A stretch of 64,000 nt of DNA from Streptomyces bottropensis ATCC 25435 (GCF_000383595.1 NZ_KB911581.1:3912265-3976264), one strand, 5' to 3'. Shown: positions 42,060-51,459, numbered from the stretch's first letter. The notes: generated by a model not told the origin, from the letters alone. Program-made: numbers and translations.

Positions 42060-42830
42060 ATGCTGCGCGTGCTCGCCGTCGATGACGAGAAACCCTCTCT
42101 GGAGGAGCTGCTGTACCTGCTGAACGCGGATCCGCGGATCGGCAGCGCCGAGGGCGCGAGCGACGCCACCGAGGCGCTGCGGAGGATCAACCGCGCCCTG
42201 GAGTCCGGGCCCCACGGGCCGGAGGCGATCGACGTCGTCTTCCTCGACATCCACATGGCCGGACTCGACGGCCTCGACCTCGCCCGTCTCCTCACCGGCT
42301 TCGCCCGGCCCCCGCTCGTCGTCTTCGTCACCGCGCACGAGGGTTTCGCCGTCCAGGCCTTCGACCTCAAGGCCGTCGACTACGTCCTCAAGCCCGTCCG
42401 CCGGGAACGCCTCGCCGAGGCGATACGCCGGGCCGCACAGCTCCGCGACACGGCGACGGCCACGGCGGCCCCGCCGATCCCGGTCCACGAACCCGATCCC
42501 GACGAGATACCCGTCGAACTCGGCGGTGTCACCCGCTTCGTCGCGGTCGCCGACATCACCCACGTCGAGGCCCAGGGCGACTACGCCCGACTGCACACTG
42601 CCCAGGGCAGCCACCTCGTCCGCATCCCCCTCTCCACCCTCGAAGAGCGCTGGCGCGCACGCGGGTTCGTCCGCATCCACCGCCGCCACCTCGTCGCCCT
42701 GCGGCACGTCGGCGAACTCCGCCTGGACGCGGGCACGGTGAGCGTCCTCGTCGGCCCGGTGGAACTCCAGGTCAGCCGCCGTCACGCACGCGAGCTGCGC
42801 GATCTGCTGATGCGCCGGACCACGGGCTGA
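42060..42830 (+). CDS. LytTR-type response regulator
   Basis: 256 residues. Receiver domain 1-125 with acidic pocket DDE (9-10), phosphoacceptor Asp63 (VVFLDIHMAGLDG), Thr91 and Lys111 (VLKPVRRE). LytTR DNA-binding domain about 150-250 with THVEAQGDYARLHT, FVRIHRRHLVAL and VSRRHARELRDLL. Partner of the LytS-type kinase at 45128; the symporter and a small membrane protein lie between them. Confidence 0.94.
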   Translation: MLRVLAVDDEKPSLEELLYLLNADPRIGSAEGASDATEALRRINRALESGPHGPEAIDVVFLDIHMAGLDGLDLARLLTGFARPPLVVFVTAHEGFAVQAFDLKAVDYVLKPVRRERLAEAIRRAAQLRDTATATAAPPIPVHEPDPDEIPVELGGVTRFVAVADITHVEAQGDYARLHTAQGSHLVRIPLSTLEERWRARGFVRIHRRHLVALRHVGELRLDAGTVSVLVGPVELQVSRRHARELRDLLMRRTTG

Positions 42831-42838
42831 GGAGCGCC

Positions 42839-43201
42839 ATGCCCCACGAGAACCCCGCCGAACGCCGTGTCGTCGTCACCGGAGTGCCCCGCCGCACCCG
42901 CCGCGGCTCGGGCCATCACCGCCCCCGCACCGAGATCGACGAACAGACCACCCTCGGCCATACCTACGTCCGCTCCCTCATGCGCAGCCAACTCCGCGCC
43001 GCCCTCGCCGTGTTCGCGGTCCTCGTCCTGCTGGTCGCCCCGCTGCCCCTGGTCTTCGCCGCGATGCCGGACGGCGCGGGACTGGAATGGGCCCTCCTCG
43101 GCTTCGGGGTCTATCCGCCCCTGGTCCTCCTCGCCCTCTGGCACGTACGCCGCGCCGAACGCAACGAACAGGACCTCGCCCGGCTCGTCGAGGACCGCTG
43201 A
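42839..43201 (+). CDS. Small two-helix membrane protein of the LytTR operon
   Basis: 120 residues. A basic N-terminal half with RRTRRGSGHHRPRTEID is followed by two membrane helices (AALAVFAVLVLLVAPLPLVF, and WALLGFGVYPPLVLLAL) and a charged end (RRAERNEQDLARLVEDR). Its position directly before a sodium:solute symporter is like that of DUF485 subunits, but sequence similarity to DUF485 is weak. Starts 8 bp after lytTR with GAGGAGC. Confidence 0.75.
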   Translation: MPHENPAERRVVVTGVPRRTRRGSGHHRPRTEIDEQTTLGHTYVRSLMRSQLRAALAVFAVLVLLVAPLPLVFAAMPDGAGLEWALLGFGVYPPLVLLALWHVRRAERNEQDLARLVEDR

Positions 43202-43278
43202 GGACCACCGGGGACCGCCGGAGGACCCCGAGGCGACGCAAGCAGTGAACCCGTGAACGAGGAGACCGGAAGCAAGGC

Positions 43279-45024
43279 ATGAACGAGAACTACGCCGTCC
43301 CCGCGGTCGCCCTCGTCGTCGTGGCGACCGTCTTCGTCGGCGCCTTCGGCCTGCGCATCTCCCGCACCACCTCCGACTTCTACGTCGCCTCCCGCACCGT
43401 CGGCCCCCGTCTCAACGCGGCCGCGATCAGCGGCGAATACCTCTCCGCCGCCTCCTTCCTCGGCATCGCCGGCCTCGTCCTCGTCCAGGGCCCCGACATG
43501 CTCTGGTACCCGGTCGGCTACACCGCCGGCTACCTCGTCCTGCTGCTGTTCGTCGCCGCCCCGCTGCGCCGCTCCGGTGCCTACACCCTGCCGGACTTCG
43601 CCGAGGCCCGGCTCGCCTCCAAGACGGTGCGCCGGCTGGCGGGGGCCTTCGTCGTCGGCGTCGGCTGGCTCTACCTGCTGCCCCAACTACAGGGCGCCGG
43701 ACTGACGTTGAACGTGCTCACCGACGCGCCCGAGTGGCTCGGCGGTGTCATCGTCGCCGTCGTAGTCTCCGCCACGGTCGCCGCCGGCGGCATGCGCAGC
43801 ATCACCTTCGTCCAGGCCTTCCAGTACTGGCTCAAACTCACCGCCCTGCTCGTCCCCGCGATCTTCCTCGTGCTCGCCTGGCAGGGCGACGGCGCCCCGC
43901 GCCATGCCTTCGACGAGCCCGCCGAGTTCCGCGAACAGCGCGTCGTCCGCGTCGACGAGACCCTCGACCTGAAGCTCACCGGCCCGCTCACCGTCACCGC
44001 CTCCGGCACGATCGACGGCCGCCGTCACGACGAGCGGCGCGTGCACCTGTCCGCCGGCACCCACCGCATCGACCGGGGCACCCGGCTGACCTTCACCAAG
44101 GGCGACACCGTCCCCGTCGCCGACCGCGGCACCAACGGCGGCATGTCCACCTCCCTCGCCGCCGGACGCGAGGAACGCCCCCTGTACGCCACCTACGGGC
44201 TGATCCTCGCCACCTTCCTCGGCACCATGGGCCTGCCCCACGTCGTCGTCCGCTTTTACACCAGCCCGCACGGCGTCGCCGCCCGCCGCACCACGGTCGT
44301 CGTCCTCGCCATGATCGGCTTCTTCTACCTCCTGCCGCCGCTCTACGGCGCCCTCGGCCGCATCTACGCCCCCGACCTCACCCTCACCGGAGACGCCGAC
44401 GCGGCGGTCCTGCTCCTGCCGGACCGCATGATCGGCGGCCTCGGCGGCGACCTCCTGGGCGCGCTGGTCGCGGGCGGCGCCTTCGCCGCGTTCCTGTCCA
44501 CCGCCTCGGGCCTGACCATGGCGGTCGCCGGAGTGCTCACCCAGGACGTCCTGCCCGCACGAGGCGTCCGGCACTTCCGGCTCGGCACACTCCTCGCCAT
44601 GGCCGTGCCGCTCGCGGCGAGCGGCCTGGTCGGCGGGCTGCCCGTCGCCGACGCGGTCGGCCTCGCCTTCGCCGTGTCCGCCTCCTCCTTCTGCCCGCTG
44701 CTCGTGCTCGGCATCTGGTGGCGGCGCCTGACCCCGCCGGGGGCCGCCGCGGGCATGCTCGTCGGCGGCGGCGCGGCGCTCCTCGCCGTCGCCGCGACCA
44801 TGGCGGGGTACCCCGGCACCGGCACCCTGCACGCCCTGCTGGCCTGGCCCGCCCTCTGGTCCGTCCCGCTCGGCTTCCTCACGATGGTCCTGGTGTCCCT
44901 GGCCACCCCCGGCAGGATCCCGGCCGAGACACCGGCGATCCTCGCGCGCTTCCACCTCCCGGAGGAACTCGTCGGAGGCCGGACCCGGGCGGCGACCAAG
45001 GAGATCGAACTGTGGCGCCGCTGA
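43279..45024 (+). CDS. Sodium:solute symporter (ActP-like, SSF family)
   Basis: 581 residues, 13 or so membrane segments. SSF features: SDFYVASRTVGPRLNAAAISGEY, SAASFLGIAGLV, YTLPDFAEARL, GLPHVVVRFYTSP, and SASSFCPLLVLGIWWRRLTPPG. An outer loop of about 90 residues (near 210-300) with TVTASGTIDGR and LSAGTHRID is longer than in acetate permease ActP. Substrate not determined; monocarboxylates are likely. Encoded between its probable regulator and sensor. Confidence 0.9.
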   Translation: MNENYAVPAVALVVVATVFVGAFGLRISRTTSDFYVASRTVGPRLNAAAISGEYLSAASFLGIAGLVLVQGPDMLWYPVGYTAGYLVLLLFVAAPLRRSGAYTLPDFAEARLASKTVRRLAGAFVVGVGWLYLLPQLQGAGLTLNVLTDAPEWLGGVIVAVVVSATVAAGGMRSITFVQAFQYWLKLTALLVPAIFLVLAWQGDGAPRHAFDEPAEFREQRVVRVDETLDLKLTGPLTVTASGTIDGRRHDERRVHLSAGTHRIDRGTRLTFTKGDTVPVADRGTNGGMSTSLAAGREERPLYATYGLILATFLGTMGLPHVVVRFYTSPHGVAARRTTVVVLAMIGFFYLLPPLYGALGRIYAPDLTLTGDADAAVLLLPDRMIGGLGGDLLGALVAGGAFAAFLSTASGLTMAVAGVLTQDVLPARGVRHFRLGTLLAMAVPLAASGLVGGLPVADAVGLAFAVSASSFCPLLVLGIWWRRLTPPGAAAGMLVGGGAALLAVAATMAGYPGTGTLHALLAWPALWSVPLGFLTMVLVSLATPGRIPAETPAILARFHLPEELVGGRTRAATKEIELWRR

Positions 45025-45127
45025 GGACCGGGCGGACAGCGCGAACCGGGCTGGCGGGGCCGGCAGGAGGACCGGTGGAAGGGAACCCACGAGCGGTGAG
45101 CGGTGTACCCATTGCAGGAGGTGAGCG

Positions 45128-46360
45128 ATGAGCGCTGAAGTGACCGGGTTCCTCGCGGGGTTCTGCGTGGCCCTGCTCCCGGTGCTCGCGGCCGGGTTCT
45201 GGCTCGGCCGCCGTACGGCCCGCCCGCGCAGCAGCCTCGGCGGCCTCGGCACGCCCGTCGAGCACGCCACCTTCCAGACCCTGCACACCGCCACCCTCGC
45301 CGCGCCCCCGCTGCGAGCCGGCCTCACCGAGGAGACGGCCCGAAGATCCGCCAAGCGGCTGCGGACCCTGCTCGGCACGGACGCGCTGTGCCTCACCGAT
45401 CACGAGTCGGTCCTCGCCTGGGAGGGCGTGGCCGAACACCACCGCGCCGAGATCATGGGCAGGCTGGCGGGTCCCCTGGAGTCCGGCCGCGGCGAGGCCT
45501 TCCCGCTGACCTGCGACATCCTCGACTGCCCGGTGCGCTGGGCCGTCGTCGCCCCCCTCACGGTCGACGACCGCGTCCACGGGGCACTCGTCGCCTGCGC
45601 GCCCCGCGAGTCCGCCGTCCTCGTCCGGGCGGCGGGCGAGGTGGCCCGCTGGGTCTCCGTCCAACTCGAACTGGCCGACCTCGACCAGTCCCGCACCCGC
45701 CTGATAGAGGCCGAGATCAAGGCTCTGCGCGCCCAGATCTCCCCGCACTTCATCTTCAACTCGCTCGCGGTGATCGCCTCGTTCGTCCGCACCGACCCCG
45801 AGCGCGCCCGTGAACTCCTGCTGGAATTCGCCGACTTCACCCGCTACTCGTTCCGCAGACACGGCGACTTCACCACCCTCGCCGACGAACTGCACGCCAT
45901 CGACCACTACCTGGCGCTGGTCCGGGCCCGCTTCGGCGACCGGCTCTCGGTCACGCTCCAGATAGCCCCCGAGGTGCTCCCGGTCACCCTGCCCTTCCTC
46001 TGCCTCCAGCCCCTCGTGGAGAACGCGGTGAAGCACGGACTGGAGGGCAGGACAGTGCCGGCCGCGGGCAAGAGCCACATCAGCATCACCGCCCAGGACG
46101 CGGGAGCGGAGGCACTCGTCGTCATCGAGGACGACGGCGTCGGCATGGAACCGGAGGTGCTCCGCCGCATCCTGGCCGGCGACACCAGCCCCTCGGGCGG
46201 CATCGGCCTCAGCAACGTCGACGAGCGGTTGCGCCAGGTCTACGGCGACGACCACGGCCTCGTCATCGAGACCGCGGTCGGCGCGGGCATGAAGATCACC
46301 GCCCGGCTGCCCAAATACCAGCCGGGCGTACACCCGGACGGGGGAATTCCCCGGGTCTGA
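45128..46360 (+). CDS. LytS-type sensor histidine kinase
   Basis: 410 residues. One N-terminal membrane helix (GFLAGFCVALLPVLAAGFWL), a GAF-like domain about 50-175, and a His_kinase domain with phosphorylated His207 in QISPHFIFNSLAVIASF. The ATPase part has PLVENAVKHGLEG, EDDGVGM and GGIGLSNVDERL. Pairs with the LytTR regulator. Its stop codon lies in a hairpin shared with the next, convergent gene. Confidence 0.93.
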   Translation: MSAEVTGFLAGFCVALLPVLAAGFWLGRRTARPRSSLGGLGTPVEHATFQTLHTATLAAPPLRAGLTEETARRSAKRLRTLLGTDALCLTDHESVLAWEGVAEHHRAEIMGRLAGPLESGRGEAFPLTCDILDCPVRWAVVAPLTVDDRVHGALVACAPRESAVLVRAAGEVARWVSVQLELADLDQSRTRLIEAEIKALRAQISPHFIFNSLAVIASFVRTDPERARELLLEFADFTRYSFRRHGDFTTLADELHAIDHYLALVRARFGDRLSVTLQIAPEVLPVTLPFLCLQPLVENAVKHGLEGRTVPAAGKSHISITAQDAGAEALVVIEDDGVGMEPEVLRRILAGDTSPSGGIGLSNVDERLRQVYGDDHGLVIETAVGAGMKITARLPKYQPGVHPDGGIPRV

Positions 46361-46382
46361 GGCTCACGGTGCGTGAGCCTCA
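46358..46382. terminator. Bidirectional hairpin containing both stop codons
   Basis: TGAGGCTCAC (46358-46367), loop GGTGC, GTGAGCCTCA (46373-46382). The first TGA is the kinase stop and the last three bases (TCA) are the reverse-complemented stop of the small convergent gene. Confidence 0.75.
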
Positions 46383-46535
46383 GGTGCGCGACGCCACCAT
46401 CCCCAGCGTCAGCAGGCCCAGGAAGACCCATCCGAACCACAGCCAGCCATTACTGCCGAGCGCCACCGAGTAGGCCGTCACCGCGACCAGCCCACCGACG
46501 GTGAGCACCCCCATGGCCTTCGTAGAACCGGGCAT
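46380..46535 (-). CDS. 51-residue membrane protein
   Basis: Small gene seen by reading the gap between the LytS-type gene and the Ser/Thr kinase gene. ATG 46535, AAGGGTG upstream. Two hydrophobic helices: AMGVLTVGGLVAVTAYSVAL and WLWFGWVFLGLLTLGMVA. Third positions are G/C-rich, as expected for a real gene. It begins 14 nt after the Ser/Thr kinase stop on the same strand, so it is the likely third gene of that operon. Function unknown. Confidence 0.72.
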   Translation of the reverse strand: MPGSTKAMGVLTVGGLVAVTAYSVALGSNGWLWFGWVFLGLLTLGMVASRT

Positions 46536-46549
46536 CGCAACACCCTTCC

Positions 46550-48505
46550 TCAGGCTTCTTCTCCCTCCATGGTGCCCCCACTACCGGAAATGACAGTGCA
46601 GACGACGAAATGCGCGCCTTTTTTCCAGCCGTCCTCGCTGATCCAGAAGCCGGAAGCGGTGACGCCGGGCTCATGGCCGTACTGCCGCGGCGGCAGGTTC
46701 TTCACACAGGCCGCGAGCGCTGTGTCCTGCGCCTTGTCGTACGTGATCCCGGCACCCATCTCGTGGAAGCCGAGCACCTTCTGCTCATGGCTGTCCTCGC
46801 AGGAGACCAGCCGGATCGTGTTGTCGGAGATCCGGTCGAGACAGTCCTGCTTCTGCAGGGTGGCCACGTCGGTGATGACCGTCTCTCCCAGCGTCCGGTA
46901 CGCGCCGAGCGGTCCGTAGACCGGCCTGCGCTCGCCCATCAGCAGACAGGCGACCCGATGCCGGGCGGCGTCGAATCCGTCGGTGGTCGGCAGGACGGCG
47001 TAGGTCCGGACGTCCACGAGCTTCTCGCGCGCCTCCACCGTGAGCTGCTCGCACCGGTCGGCGCCGCCCGTCCTGGCGTCCTCGGCGGACGAGGCCTCGT
47101 AGGAGGCCATCACCTGGCCGTCCATCGTGCGCCCGGTGCAGGCAGGCACGAGCCGCAGCCGGGCGGCGTCCGAGAAGGGCGTCCCGGCCCAGGTGACGTC
47201 CACGCAGTCGCCGTCCCGCAACGGCTCCACCAGCCCCACGGCCGGCCCGTAGGGCAGTTCCGCGCTCAGGGTGTCACCGCTGCCGCCGAGCCCACCCGGG
47301 AGGTCCCTCAGGTTCTGCACGGCGGACCAGACCCCGCCGGCCACCAGCGCCAGGCCGAGGGCGGTGGCCACGCCCGCGAGGAGGGCCCGGCCACCGTGCC
47401 CCCGGGAGCGCCCGCCGGCGCCGCCGGGTCGCTGAGGACCGAGGCCCCGGTCCCCGGCGGACCGGTGTTCCGCCGGGGACCAGACGTCCGGCCTGCCGGG
47501 CGCCCCCGACGACGTGTTCCACGGCGTCTCGTGCGTGCCCCGGGGGAGGGCGGGGACCTCCGGCTCGGCGGTGTGCGAGGGCTCGTTCGCCCACTGCGAT
47601 CGTGAGCCGAGGTCGGGCGCGGGGAGAGGGTGGGCCTGGGGCGTGACGATCGCGGAGAGCGCCGCCTCGGTCTCGGCCGCCGTGATCCGGCGCGCGGGAT
47701 CCTTGGCGAGCATGGCGGTCAGCACCGCCTCCAGCGCACCGGCCCGCATCATGGGACGCGGGGCGTCCAGGACGATCGAGGTCAGCGCCGCGATCTCGGA
47801 GTCGCGGTCGAACGGCCCGTAGCCCTCGACGGCGTGGTAGAGCGTGCAGCCCAGTGAGAACAGGTCGGACGCGGCGGTCGGCGGCCCGCCCTGCGCCCGC
47901 TCGGGTGCGAGGTAGGCGGCGGTCCCGATCAGGACGTGCGACCGCGTGTGCCGGGTCTCCTGGGTGTCGGGCTGGACGGAGATGCCGTAGTCGGTGAGAA
48001 GGACGCGGGCGTACGGCGATCCGGCGCGGTCCGGGGCGAGCAGGATGTTGGCCGGCTTGACGTCCCGGTGCATGACGCCGCGCTCGTGCCCGGCGGTCAG
48101 CGCGTCCAGCACGGCCAGCCCGATCCGGGCGCACTCGGCGGGATCGAGGGCGCCGTGAAGGTCGACGAGCGCCTTCAGGTCGAGGGCGCCCGGCACGTAC
48201 TCCATGACGATCCACGGCAGCGTTTCGTGTTCCAGGACGTCGTGCACGGTGACCACGTTCGGGTGGGCGCGCAGCCCGGCGGCGTGCCGTGCCTCGGCGC
48301 GGGCGCGGGCCACCCGGGCCGTGCGCTCCCGCTCGGCCTCGCCCGGACTGCGGAACACGATCTCCTTGAGCGCCACCTCGCAGTCCAGCCGGCGGTCGTG
48401 CGCCAGCCAGACATGGCCCATGCCGCCGCTGCCCAGCCGGTTCAGCAGGTGATAGCGGTCGGCGATGATCCGGCCGACCCCCGACTCCGGTGCTTCTGAG
48501 TGCAT
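46550..48505 (-). CDS. Transmembrane Ser/Thr protein kinase with Cys-rich outer domain
   Basis: 651 residues. Kinase domain about 15-285: glycine loop GSGGMG (25-30), Lys47 in CEVALKEI, catalytic HRDVKPANIL (146-155), DYG (172-174) in place of DFG, APE (200-202). A Pro/Gly-rich linker leads to one membrane helix at about 374-396. The outer part (400-651) has eight cysteines (434, 456, 485, 520, 555, 569, 600, 636), probably four disulfides, and no PASTA repeat. Located 16 bp after the PASTA lipoprotein gene, so co-transcribed with it. Confidence 0.94.
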   Translation of the reverse strand: MHSEAPESGVGRIIADRYHLLNRLGSGGMGHVWLAHDRRLDCEVALKEIVFRSPGEAERERTARVARARAEARHAAGLRAHPNVVTVHDVLEHETLPWIVMEYVPGALDLKALVDLHGALDPAECARIGLAVLDALTAGHERGVMHRDVKPANILLAPDRAGSPYARVLLTDYGISVQPDTQETRHTRSHVLIGTAAYLAPERAQGGPPTAASDLFSLGCTLYHAVEGYGPFDRDSEIAALTSIVLDAPRPMMRAGALEAVLTAMLAKDPARRITAAETEAALSAIVTPQAHPLPAPDLGSRSQWANEPSHTAEPEVPALPRGTHETPWNTSSGAPGRPDVWSPAEHRSAGDRGLGPQRPGGAGGRSRGHGGRALLAGVATALGLALVAGGVWSAVQNLRDLPGGLGGSGDTLSAELPYGPAVGLVEPLRDGDCVDVTWAGTPFSDAARLRLVPACTGRTMDGQVMASYEASSAEDARTGGADRCEQLTVEAREKLVDVRTYAVLPTTDGFDAARHRVACLLMGERRPVYGPLGAYRTLGETVITDVATLQKQDCLDRISDNTIRLVSCEDSHEQKVLGFHEMGAGITYDKAQDTALAACVKNLPPRQYGHEPGVTASGFWISEDGWKKGAHFVVCTVISGSGGTMEGEEA

Positions 48506-48521
48506 CGGTCACTCCCGAGGT

Positions 48522-50240
48522 TCAGATCCGTACGGGCAGCTGGGCGGGGTCGTCGAGGGGGAGGCCCGGATCCCCAGGGTCTCCCGGCCCGCCCGCCGGG
48601 GCCGGGGCACCACCGAGCGGTTCCGGATCGCTCGTCGTGGGCCCGTCGGGAGGCGGGTCACTGTCCTGCGGAGGGATGGGATCGGGATCGGGATCGGGAT
48701 CCGGCTCGGGCTCGGGCTCGGGAGGCGGCGGCGTTCCGCTCGACGTGGACGGCACGGGCGCCGAGGAGGGAGCGGACGGACTCGGCGGAGGGTCGGGTTC
48801 CGGCACGGCCCTCTCGGACGGCGTGGACGGCGAGGGCACCAGCGTGGTGCCGCCCGTCGCCGGGGGAGCGACCGACTCGGGGGGCGACGCTCCCCCGTCC
48901 GTCGACCCGGTGCCGGCCGACCCACCGCCGGCCGACCCACCGCCTGACGACCCACCGCCCGACGAGGGGGGTCCCCCGCCCGACGGGGTCGTGTTCCCGT
49001 CCGTCGGCGTCGACCCGCTCTCCGACGGAGATCCGCCGGTCGACGAGTCGCCCGTCCTGGAGGGCTCGGTCGGCCCGGACCTCGCGGCACCCGAGCCCGA
49101 GCCCGTGCTTGAGCCTGTACTTGAGCCCGAGTCCGAGGGCCCGGCCCCGGCCCCGGAGTCTGTTTCCGACCCCGACCCCGACCCCGACCTCGACCCCGAC
49201 GCGGGTTCCGAGTCCCCGCTGTTCGCCTCGGCCGTTCCGCCCGGCCGGTCCACCGCCAGGGCCACCGCGGCGCCGAACTCCAGCTCGGTGCCCGGTCCGG
49301 GGCTGGACCCCGTCACCGGCGTGTCGCCCGGCGGCAGCGCCTCCCCGGCGACCGTCACCGCCAGCCCCCTGTCCGCCATGGCCGCGCTCGCCTCGTCGAA
49401 GGTCATCCCCCGCACCTTCGGCACGGCCTGCCGGGCCCGAGTGTCGAACGTCGTGTCGGACTCGCCCGTGGTGCCGACCTCACGGCTGATGCCCCGGCCC
49501 GGGTCCTCGACGTCGACGAGCTTGATCTCCTTGAGCTGCCCGGGGGCGGGTTCCACGACGACCATCCCGGACTTGTCGTAGCCCTTCCACTTCCTGTCGC
49601 CCGGGAACTTCACCTCGACGCGTGCGGGGTCCGCGTCGAACGCGCGGAGCGGATTTCCGCAACTGCACTTCACGGCGGGCAAACCCTGATCGTCGACCAG
49701 AACGGCGATACCGGCTTCCAGCAACGCGTCGAAGGGAACAGCTTTGCCCTTCTTGTAGTCGTGGTTCTTCACGAGGGTGTCGTGGCGCAGGAGAACAGGG
49801 GTGAGTTCGTCGAGATAACGTCCGATGCCGTCGGCATCGACACCGGTGATACGGGCCCATTCCTGAGCCTTATTCTTGTTCTCCGGTGCGGTGAGGAAAT
49901 CCTCCAGCTTGCGCACGTCGCAGACCTTGGGCTTCTGTGTGCCCCCGTACAGGCCGGGTGCGTTGCCCTGCTGCAGACCGCTGTGCGGCTCCAGAGGCGT
50001 CAGCCGGGGTTCGTCCCGGCCGAGCCGTTCCCCCTCGTCGAAGAAAGGTGCGACGGAGGCGACCCCCGCGGCCACCGCCTTCACCGCGAGCAGGGACGGG
50101 GCCGAGTCGCCGCAACCGCTGAGGAGCATCGCGCCGACGAGAAGGACGGCGATCCGCCGGGCAGTCGATTTCCCCGTAATTCGTAAGCGTGTTCGTAAGC
50201 GCAATGGTGTGCGCGTCGGTAAGCATGCGTTGATGGTCAT
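48522..50240 (-). CDS. Lipoprotein with DUF6777 and a PASTA domain
   Basis: 572 residues. Lipobox LSGC (Cys43) after hydrophobic AVLLVGAML. A DUF6777 region about 60-265 (VCDVRKLEDFLTAPENK, LTPVLLRHDTLVKNHDY, AVLVDDQGLPAVKCSCGNP). One PASTA unit about 273-330 (VPKVRGMTFDEASAAMADRGL, SPGPGTELEFGAAVALAV). The last 235 residues are Ser/Gly/Pro/Glu/Asp-rich low complexity. ATG 50240 after GGGGGGAGCGG. Probably outside the membrane, sensing wall fragments for the kinase encoded 16 bp downstream. Confidence 0.88.
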   Translation of the reverse strand: MTINACLPTRTPLRLRTRLRITGKSTARRIAVLLVGAMLLSGCGDSAPSLLAVKAVAAGVASVAPFFDEGERLGRDEPRLTPLEPHSGLQQGNAPGLYGGTQKPKVCDVRKLEDFLTAPENKNKAQEWARITGVDADGIGRYLDELTPVLLRHDTLVKNHDYKKGKAVPFDALLEAGIAVLVDDQGLPAVKCSCGNPLRAFDADPARVEVKFPGDRKWKGYDKSGMVVVEPAPGQLKEIKLVDVEDPGRGISREVGTTGESDTTFDTRARQAVPKVRGMTFDEASAAMADRGLAVTVAGEALPPGDTPVTGSSPGPGTELEFGAAVALAVDRPGGTAEANSGDSEPASGSRSGSGSGSETDSGAGAGPSDSGSSTGSSTGSGSGAARSGPTEPSRTGDSSTGGSPSESGSTPTDGNTTPSGGGPPSSGGGSSGGGSAGGGSAGTGSTDGGASPPESVAPPATGGTTLVPSPSTPSERAVPEPDPPPSPSAPSSAPVPSTSSGTPPPPEPEPEPDPDPDPDPIPPQDSDPPPDGPTTSDPEPLGGAPAPAGGPGDPGDPGLPLDDPAQLPVRI

Positions 50241-50399
50241 GACCGCTCCCCCCGGCGGTTTCCCCTGTCACCCCGCGGAACGGAAGCGGGGCTCAGGCAT
50301 CATGCTACTGAAAGGAAAAGCCTTCTGGTCAAGGGGAATTGGGGAGAAGTGTGGTCCCGGGGTCGAACAAAAGAATGGGGTCCGACGGAGGATTGCGGC

Positions 50400-51344
50400 T
50401 CAGCGTCCGCGTGCGTCGAGTGAGGCGAGATAGGCGTTGTACGCCTCGAGTTCCTTGTCGCCGTCCCGGTCGGCCGCGCGGTCCATGCGCCGGGCCTGTC
50501 GCTGCTCGGAGCCGTACCACTGGAAGAGCAGTGCGAGCAGTACGAGCACCGAGGGGATCTCGCTGAACGCCCAGGCGATCCCGCCGGCCGCGTTCTGGTC
50601 GGTGAGGGCGTCGATGCCGAGGGAGGCGGGCGGGTTCTCGTACGTCTTCACCATCGGTGCTGACGCCATCATCAGCGCGATGCCGAAGAACGCGTGGAAC
50701 GGCATGCCGGCGAACAGCTCCAGCATCCGCATCAGATAGCCGGGGCGGTGCGGGCCGGGGTCCACGCCCATGATCGGCCAGAAGAAGAACAGGCCCACCA
50801 TCAGGAAGTGGGTCATCATCACGATGTGCCCGAGGGTCGACCCCATCAGGAAGTCGAAGATCGGGGTGAAGTACAGCCCGTACAGGCTCGCGATGAACAT
50901 CGGGATCGTGAACGCCGGGTGCGTGACGATCTTCATGTACCAGCTGTGCAGGAACATCAGCAGCAGCTCACGGAGCCCCTTGCGGCCCCTGCCCGCCACC
51001 GGCAGCGCCCGCAGCGCCAGCGTGACCGGCGCTCCGAGCAGCAGCATGATCGGCGCCACCATGCTGATGACCATGTGCTGGACCATGTGCACGCTGAACA
51101 TGACCATGCCGTAGTCGTTGAGTCCGGTGCACGTCACCAGCATCACCAGCAGCACACCCGCGACGTAGGCGACGGTCCGCCCCACCGGCCACTTGTCCCC
51201 GCGCCGCACGAGCCGCACGACGCCCCAGCCGTACAGGGCCAGTCCCGCCAGGCAGGCGACGAGGAAGAACGGGTCGGCCGACCACGCGAGCCCCCGCCCC
51301 AGGGTGAAGGGCAAAAGCCCCGTACCGTGCCCGCTGTGGTCCAT
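50400..51344 (-). CDS. ctaG: Cytochrome c oxidase assembly protein (CtaG, caa3 type)
   Basis: 314 residues with seven membrane segments. The CtaG_Cox11-unrelated caa3 pattern is present: VHMVQHMVISMVAPIMLLLGAP, LHSWYMKIVTHPAF, TLGHIVMMTHFLMVGLFFFWP and MPFHAFFGIALM. Conserved His, Met and Asp residues may carry copper to the oxidase. Start ATG 51344. Upstream in-frame codons to 51419 are not part of the family. Next gene upstream is pfkA on the same strand. Confidence 0.9.
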   Translation of the reverse strand: MDHSGHGTGLLPFTLGRGLAWSADPFFLVACLAGLALYGWGVVRLVRRGDKWPVGRTVAYVAGVLLVMLVTCTGLNDYGMVMFSVHMVQHMVISMVAPIMLLLGAPVTLALRALPVAGRGRKGLRELLLMFLHSWYMKIVTHPAFTIPMFIASLYGLYFTPIFDFLMGSTLGHIVMMTHFLMVGLFFFWPIMGVDPGPHRPGYLMRMLELFAGMPFHAFFGIALMMASAPMVKTYENPPASLGIDALTDQNAAGGIAWAFSEIPSVLVLLALLFQWYGSEQRQARRMDRAADRDGDKELEAYNAYLASLDARGR

Positions 51345-51459
51345 CCGCCGGCTCCTGCTTCGTGGGGGGTTGTGCTGTCTGTCCGCCCCCAGACTAGAAC
51401 CGCCCCCGGTCGCGATCACGACCGGGGGCGTACCTCACTCCTGAATCCTCGGCGGCACG

